Positions 6,489-9,400 of a stretch of DNA of 9,400 nucleotides are shown in pieces. The stretch covers positions 1-9,400 of the forward strand of contig JBBRMT010000184.1 in the NCBI GenBank assembly GCA_038230695.1, written 5' to 3'. The stretch's first letter is position 1. Each line of letters opens with the position of its first letter. Made by a program: the position numbers and the translations under genes. The notes beneath the pieces are model-generated. The model was given only the letters and a program-made list of their open reading frames with translations, ran no database searches and had not been told where the DNA came from. The DNA is from QHBQ01 sp038230695 (GTDB lineage Bacteria; Chloroflexota; Chloroflexia; QHBQ01).

Positions 6489-6587
6489 TTAATATGTTGA
6501 CCCTACCGCGAAACAGCCCGGCAAGTCGAACGAATAGGCTTCGTAGCTGGCTTCGCCTTTCTCTATGATCACCAAAAAGTGGTGCAT
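6489..6587 (-). pseudogene. Truncated HicB-like antitoxin remnant
   Basis: A 32-codon frame begins with ATG (6585-6587), with AAGGAG (6594-6599) 6 nt upstream, and ends in TAA. The peptide has the typical HicB N-terminus: a hydrophobic first strand ending I-E-K-G-E, then Y-E-A-Y-S, then D-L-P-G-C-F-A-V-G. Full HicB proteins run on for at least another 30-100 residues, with a helix and often a DNA-binding domain. None of that is found here in any frame before the DinB-like promoter, and no HicA toxin is nearby. The start lies 14 nt after the MFS stop on the same strand, so it is probably still transcribed with the MFS gene. It is most likely a 3'-deleted remnant; a working micro-protein cannot be excluded. 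Confidence 0.7.
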
Positions 6588-6601
6588 AGTAATCTCCTTA
6601 G

Positions 6602-8134
6602 TCAATGTGCCAGCACAACCTCGGCAGCGGCGTGGTCGGGAGTGGCTGGCTGCTCCTCCTCGATACGCCCCCGCGCCAGCGAAATCAGCGCCGCTAGCAG
6701 GGTGATAGCCGCAGTAGTAAGGTAGACGGCGTGCATCCCCGCCACCTGTGCGGCGCTGCTGTCATCAGCAACATGATTGACCAGCGCGTAGCTGCTGCGA
6801 TTGCTGTACCACACTGCGGCGCTGAGGGCCACGCCCACCACGAAGCCGAGATTACGCATGAAGGCCAGCAGGCTGCTGGCAACCCCGCGTTGGTCACGAG
6901 GCGCGGCGTTCAGGGCGCTGCTGCTGTTGGGTGACTGGAACAGGCCCAGCCCGAAGCTGATTATCGCGGTGCGCCACACCACATCGTGCCACTGCCAGTC
7001 GGCTTGCAGCCCCGCCAGCAGCACATAACCTGTTACCACAATCAGCAGCCCACCGCTCGCTACCCAGCGGGGGCCAAAGCGATCCGACAGGTTGCCACCA
7101 ATCGGCGAGGCGATGCTGAGGGCAATCGGCCCCGCCAGTAGAATGAAGCCCGCCTGATCCGGCGGATAGCGTAGCACCTGCTGCAAGAAGAAGGGCAGCA
7201 CGAACAGGTTGGCGGCATTGCCGGTGAAGGTCAGGCAGTTGGCGAACAACGCCGCCGCATATGCCCAGATGCGGAACATGGAGAGTCGCAGCAGCGGCGC
7301 TTTGGCGCGTAGCTCCCATGCGAGGAAGGCTGCCAGCAACACGCCGCCAACTATTAGCAAGCCCAGCACAAAAGGGCTGCCCCAGCCATAGCCAGGCTCC
7401 GGCCCGAAGTCCAACCCCATTAGCACGCTGATGATGCCGACCACGAACAACGCTGCGCCGGGGATGTCGAAGCCTTGATGAGGCTGCTTTTTTCCTTCAG
7501 GGATAACCAGATAGGCCCGCCAGATTGCCACTATGCCGACTGGCACATTGACGAAGAATATCGCAGGCCAACCGAACCAGGCCAGCAGCAGCCCGCCCAG
7601 CACCGGCCCCAGGCTTGTCCCCAGTGCAACCACCGTGCCAATCCAACCGAGGGCGCGACCACGCTCATGCGGGCCAAAGGTGTCGCTAACGATGGCGGGG
7701 CCAATGGCGAACAACATCGCGCCGCCCAACCCTTGCAGCACCCGAAAGCCAACCAGCGACCAGATGTCCCAGGCCAGGCCGCAGAGCAGCGAACCGAAGG
7801 TGAATACGGCAAAGCCACTGATGTAGATGAGGCGGCGGCCAATTAGGTCGGATAGCCGCCCAATAATCAGCAGCGTGCTGGTAGTTGCCAGCAGATAGGA
7901 TAGCACCACCCACTCTACCGCATCACCCGCGTGCAATTGCTGCCTAATCGTGGGCAGCGCAATGTTGACGATGCTGCTATCCAACGTCGCCATAAAGGTG
8001 CCGAACGCCAGCGTTGCCAGGATCACCCACTTGCCTCGCATCACGCCGCTGGGCGTGCCTGCCTCACCTGGGGTGGCCTGCGGCTCATTCTTTGCCTGAC
8101 CCTCAGAATCCTGCGCTTCCAATGTATCCGCCAT
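6602..8134 (-). CDS. MFS drug exporter, DHA2 (14-TM) family
   Basis: 510 aa, usual for DHA2 proton-coupled multidrug exporters such as the EmrB/QacA group. A polar N-terminal tail (1-33) precedes TM1. Family motifs are LDSSIVNIALP in TM1 (51-61, with D52), motif A GRLSDLIGRR (92-101) and motif C in TM5, G166-x8-type pattern ending GPVLGG (176-181). A second loop motif, GGNLSDRFGPR, marks the second half, and the hydrophobic pattern suits 14 helices. The ATG at 8132-8134 has GAGG 5 nt upstream. Substrate cannot be predicted. It diverges from a GbsR/MarR-like regulator, which suggests control by that protein. A truncated hicB follows after 14 nt. Confidence 0.93.
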   Translation of the reverse strand: MADTLEAQDSEGQAKNEPQATPGEAGTPSGVMRGKWVILATLAFGTFMATLDSSIVNIALPTIRQQLHAGDAVEWVVLSYLLATTSTLLIIGRLSDLIGRRLIYISGFAVFTFGSLLCGLAWDIWSLVGFRVLQGLGGAMLFAIGPAIVSDTFGPHERGRALGWIGTVVALGTSLGPVLGGLLLAWFGWPAIFFVNVPVGIVAIWRAYLVIPEGKKQPHQGFDIPGAALFVVGIISVLMGLDFGPEPGYGWGSPFVLGLLIVGGVLLAAFLAWELRAKAPLLRLSMFRIWAYAAALFANCLTFTGNAANLFVLPFFLQQVLRYPPDQAGFILLAGPIALSIASPIGGNLSDRFGPRWVASGGLLIVVTGYVLLAGLQADWQWHDVVWRTAIISFGLGLFQSPNSSSALNAAPRDQRGVASSLLAFMRNLGFVVGVALSAAVWYSNRSSYALVNHVADDSSAAQVAGMHAVYLTTAAITLLAALISLARGRIEEEQPATPDHAAAEVVLAH

Positions 8135-8177
8135 ATGCGCCTCGTTGGTTAGATACTCATCGAACTATGATGCCGAT

Positions 8178-8207
8178 ATTATAACCTGCATAAGTCAGCA
8201 ATCGCAA
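8178..8207 (-). promoter_or_regulatory. Promoter of the MFS exporter gene
   Basis: On the minus strand TTGCGA (8202-8207, 4/6) stands 18 bp before a perfect TATAAT (8178-8183). The predicted leader is about 35 nt. The -35 overlaps a perfect palindrome GCAATTGC (8204-8211) and a triple GCAAT repeat (8198-8214). Confidence 0.6.
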
Positions 8208-8215
8208 TTGCAATG
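8198..8215. repeat. Three GCAATN hexamers at the MFS promoter -35
   Basis: GCAATC, GCAATT and GCAATG follow one another with a 6-bp period, covering the MFS -35. The middle of the array also forms the palindrome GCAATTGC. It may be a regulator site or chance in a short AT-richer stretch. Confidence 0.35.
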
Positions 8216-8249
8216 CCAAAGTTACGAAAAAAGTCGCAGGTACGGGCTA

Positions 8250-8278
8250 TTGACAGCACTGAGAAACGGATGTATAAT
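8250..8278 (+). promoter_or_regulatory. Perfect-consensus sigma70 promoter of the regulator-ABC operon
   Basis: TTGACA (8250-8255), a spacer of exactly 17 bp, and TATAAT (8273-8278): all 12 consensus bases match. Predicted transcription start is near 8285, giving an 80-nt leader. So strong a promoter normally needs a repressor, and an operator-like palindrome begins two bases later. Confidence 0.85.
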
Positions 8279-8280
8279 GG

Positions 8281-8316
8281 TTTCATCAGTTTTAGTCAGC
8301 ACTAAAACAACTGAAA
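8281..8316. promoter_or_regulatory. Operator-like 36-bp palindrome over the regulator start site
   Basis: The core is GTTTTAGT (8289-8296), CAGC, ACTAAAAC (8301-8308), perfect 8-bp arms with a 4-bp centre. Outer arms TTTCA (8281-8285) and TGAAA (8312-8316) extend it to 16-bp arms with 13 matches. It covers the predicted +1, so bound protein would block transcription. The natural candidate is the regulator encoded just downstream, as MarR and GbsR dimers bind such sites. The centre heptamer CAGCACT also occurs at 8254-8260 in the -35 region, 43 bp away. Confidence 0.7.
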
Positions 8317-8365
8317 TCACTCAGCCACACCTGCATCGAACAGGTAAGCAAGGAGACTGAAGCAA

Positions 8366-8872
8366 ATGGACGACGACGGAAGTAGTAAAGATAACGCAGC
8401 CGCCGAGGAGCTTAATCCAGCGGCAGAGCAGTTCATCAATGGCATGGGGCAACTGTTCGAGCGCTACGGCATACCGGCGATTGGTGGGCGAATGTTGGGC
8501 CTGCTGGTAGTCACCGCTCAACCACTCAGCGCGGAGCAAATCGCCAGCATCCTGAAGGTCAGTCGCGGCAGCGTCAGTAACAACATCCGACTGCTGCTGC
8601 TCAACGGCATGGCCGAGAGGGTGGTTATCACTGGCGATCGCCGCGACTACTACCGGATGCCCGCTGGTGGCTTGGACCCTCTAGTGCAGGTCGCGGTCCG
8701 GCAGGCCCAGGAGTTCGATGCGCTCGCCGAGCAGGGTTTGGCCGCCGTGCCGCGCACCAGCCTGACCCGCGCCAACGTCGAGGAGTTTGCCGACTTCGCT
8801 CGCTTCACATACGATTACCTCGCCAACATGGTAGACGATTGGCGCAAGTACAAAGCGCAGAAGAACAAGTGA
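8366..8872 (+). CDS. GbsR/MarR-like winged-helix transcriptional regulator
   Basis: 168 aa. A polar N-terminal tail (1-17) leads into a helix, then GRMLGLLVVTAQPLS (41-55), a helix-turn-helix with recognition helix about 66-80 (VSRGSVSNNIRLLLLNG) and a wing ending RRDYYRM (92-98). The rest (about 102-165) is helical and likely forms the dimer interface. This layout is that of GbsR-type MarR relatives, first described in osmoprotectant control and common beside drug ABC transporters. The ATG has AAGGAG (8350-8355) 10 nt upstream. It sits between an MFS gene read the other way and an ABC gene 55 nt downstream. The ligand is unknown. Autorepression through the palindrome at 8281-8316 is inferred from position. 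Confidence 0.88.
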   Translation: MDDDGSSKDNAAAEELNPAAEQFINGMGQLFERYGIPAIGGRMLGLLVVTAQPLSAEQIASILKVSRGSVSNNIRLLLLNGMAERVVITGDRRDYYRMPAGGLDPLVQVAVRQAQEFDALAEQGLAAVPRTSLTRANVEEFADFARFTYDYLANMVDDWRKYKAQKNK

Positions 8873-8886
8873 CGTTATGTTTGTTA

Positions 8887-8906
8887 GGGCGTAGCATGGC
8901 TCGCCC
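8887..8906 (+). other. Hairpin between the regulator and ABC genes
   Basis: GGGCG-t-AGC pairs with GCTCGCCC around the 3-nt loop ATG, with a single bulged T. It lies 14 nt after the regulator stop and 7 nt before the ABC ribosome site. With no T tract it is unlikely to stop transcription fully; it may set relative expression or mRNA stability. Confidence 0.4.
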
Positions 8907-8927
8907 AGGTGAGAAAGGAGTAGTAGG

Positions 8928-9400
8928 ATGCAAACCCAGAACGTGACTAGCAGTAATAACGCGACCAAGAGCCAGGCCGCCATCCAGACCAACAAACTGA
9001 CCAAATATTACGGCGGCGTGCGCGGCATAGTTGACCTCGACCTGGAGGTGAGTGTGGGCGAGGTGTTCGGTTTCATCGGACCGAACGGCGCAGGCAAGAC
9101 CACCACTATTCGCCTGATCACCGACCTGATCCGTGCAACTAGAGGCAGCGCCAGTGTTTTCGGCATGGACAGCCAGGCGGATAGCGTGGCGATCAAGCGG
9201 CTAATCGGCTATCTCCCTGGCGAACTGGCGCTATGGAACAACCTGACCGGCGCGGAGACCTGCCAGTATCTCGGCAACCTGCGCGGCGGGGTGGATGTCA
9301 AGTACATAGAGGAGCTGGCCGCCCGCTTCGACCTCGATTTGCGTAAGAAGTTCCGCGCCTACTCCAAGGGTAACAAGCAGAAGGTGGGCATCATCCAGGC
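8928..9400 (+). CDS. ABC-2 type transporter ATP-binding subunit (3' end beyond the window)
   Basis: The first 157 codons are present and the frame is still open at 9400. ATG (8928-8930) has AAAGGAG (8914-8920) 7 nt upstream. A variable polar tail (1-17) precedes the ATPase core: YYGGVRG (A-loop, about 27-33), Walker A GPNGAGKTTT (51-60), a GYLPGELALW segment in the Q-loop position (94-103) and the signature YSKGNKQK (145-152). Walker B lies past the edge. The Gly in the Q-loop segment and the SKGN signature differ from the usual Gln and LSGGQ, but I recall such variants in the CcmA-like drug exporter subgroup. This ATPase should power a separate membrane permease, expected next downstream. 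It is likely co-transcribed with the regulator. Confidence 0.9.
   Translation, partial: MQTQNVTSSNNATKSQAAIQTNKLTKYYGGVRGIVDLDLEVSVGEVFGFIGPNGAGKTTTIRLITDLIRATRGSASVFGMDSQADSVAIKRLIGYLPGELALWNNLTGAETCQYLGNLRGGVDVKYIEELAARFDLDLRKKFRAYSKGNKQKVGIIQ

Noticed and set aside
6462..6490. Continuation of hicB through a frameshift past its TAA
   Set aside because: None of the three frames after the stop resembles the rest of a HicB protein, so deletion fits better than a frameshift.
8681..9196. Minus-strand ORFs opposite the regulator and ABC genes
   Set aside because: They lack start signals and overlap well-supported plus-strand genes.

Overview
The window looks like a chromosomal piece of a GC-rich, free-living bacterium. 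My best guess is a Chloroflexota member. That guess rests on the flavour of the proteins: a P/T-rich LPxTG-type surface protein, a DinG with a fused exonuclease, and a GbsR-like regulator next to an ABC pump. It is not a sequence match. No rRNA, tRNA, CRISPR array or phage module is visible.

Layout. Bases 1-96 are a diverged (about 93% identical) copy of the 3' end of rsgA. They are followed by a plus-strand gene for a secreted, proline/threonine-rich protein with a C-terminal LPRTG sorting signal (277-1182). Complete rsgA (1327-2433, minus) faces it convergently, and an intrinsic terminator lies just past its stop. Upstream of rsgA is an unusual leader with a near-perfect Shine-Dalgarno, a 47-codon mini-ORF and a GC-rich hairpin. 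Next comes a long minus-strand gene for a DinG-type helicase with an N-terminal DEDDh exonuclease (2731-5646). The gap upstream of it holds a 114-bp MITE-like element with terminal inverted repeats. Then come three minus-strand units: a DinB/YfiT-fold protein (5949-6425), a truncated HicB antitoxin remnant (6489-6587) and a 14-TM MFS drug exporter (6602-8134).

Right end. The MFS gene diverges from a GbsR/MarR-like regulator (8366-8872). A second pump, an ABC-2 type ATPase (8928 to the window edge), follows it in the same direction and probably in the same operon. The 231-bp divergent region holds one promoter for each direction. The regulator promoter has perfect sigma70 -35 and -10 boxes at 17-bp spacing. 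A 36-bp imperfect palindrome starts two bases after its -10 and covers the predicted start site, which fits an autoregulatory operator. The simplest reading is a drug- or stress-responsive efflux locus in which one regulator sits between an MFS and an ABC pump.

Marks of past rearrangement are the rsgA 3' fragment, the MITE-like element with flanking 11-bp direct repeats, the truncated hicB, and a 14-bp tandem repeat running through the dinG stop codon. I see no clearly new multi-gene defence or biosynthetic system. The best leads are the operator region, the rsgA duplication and leader, and the small mobile element.
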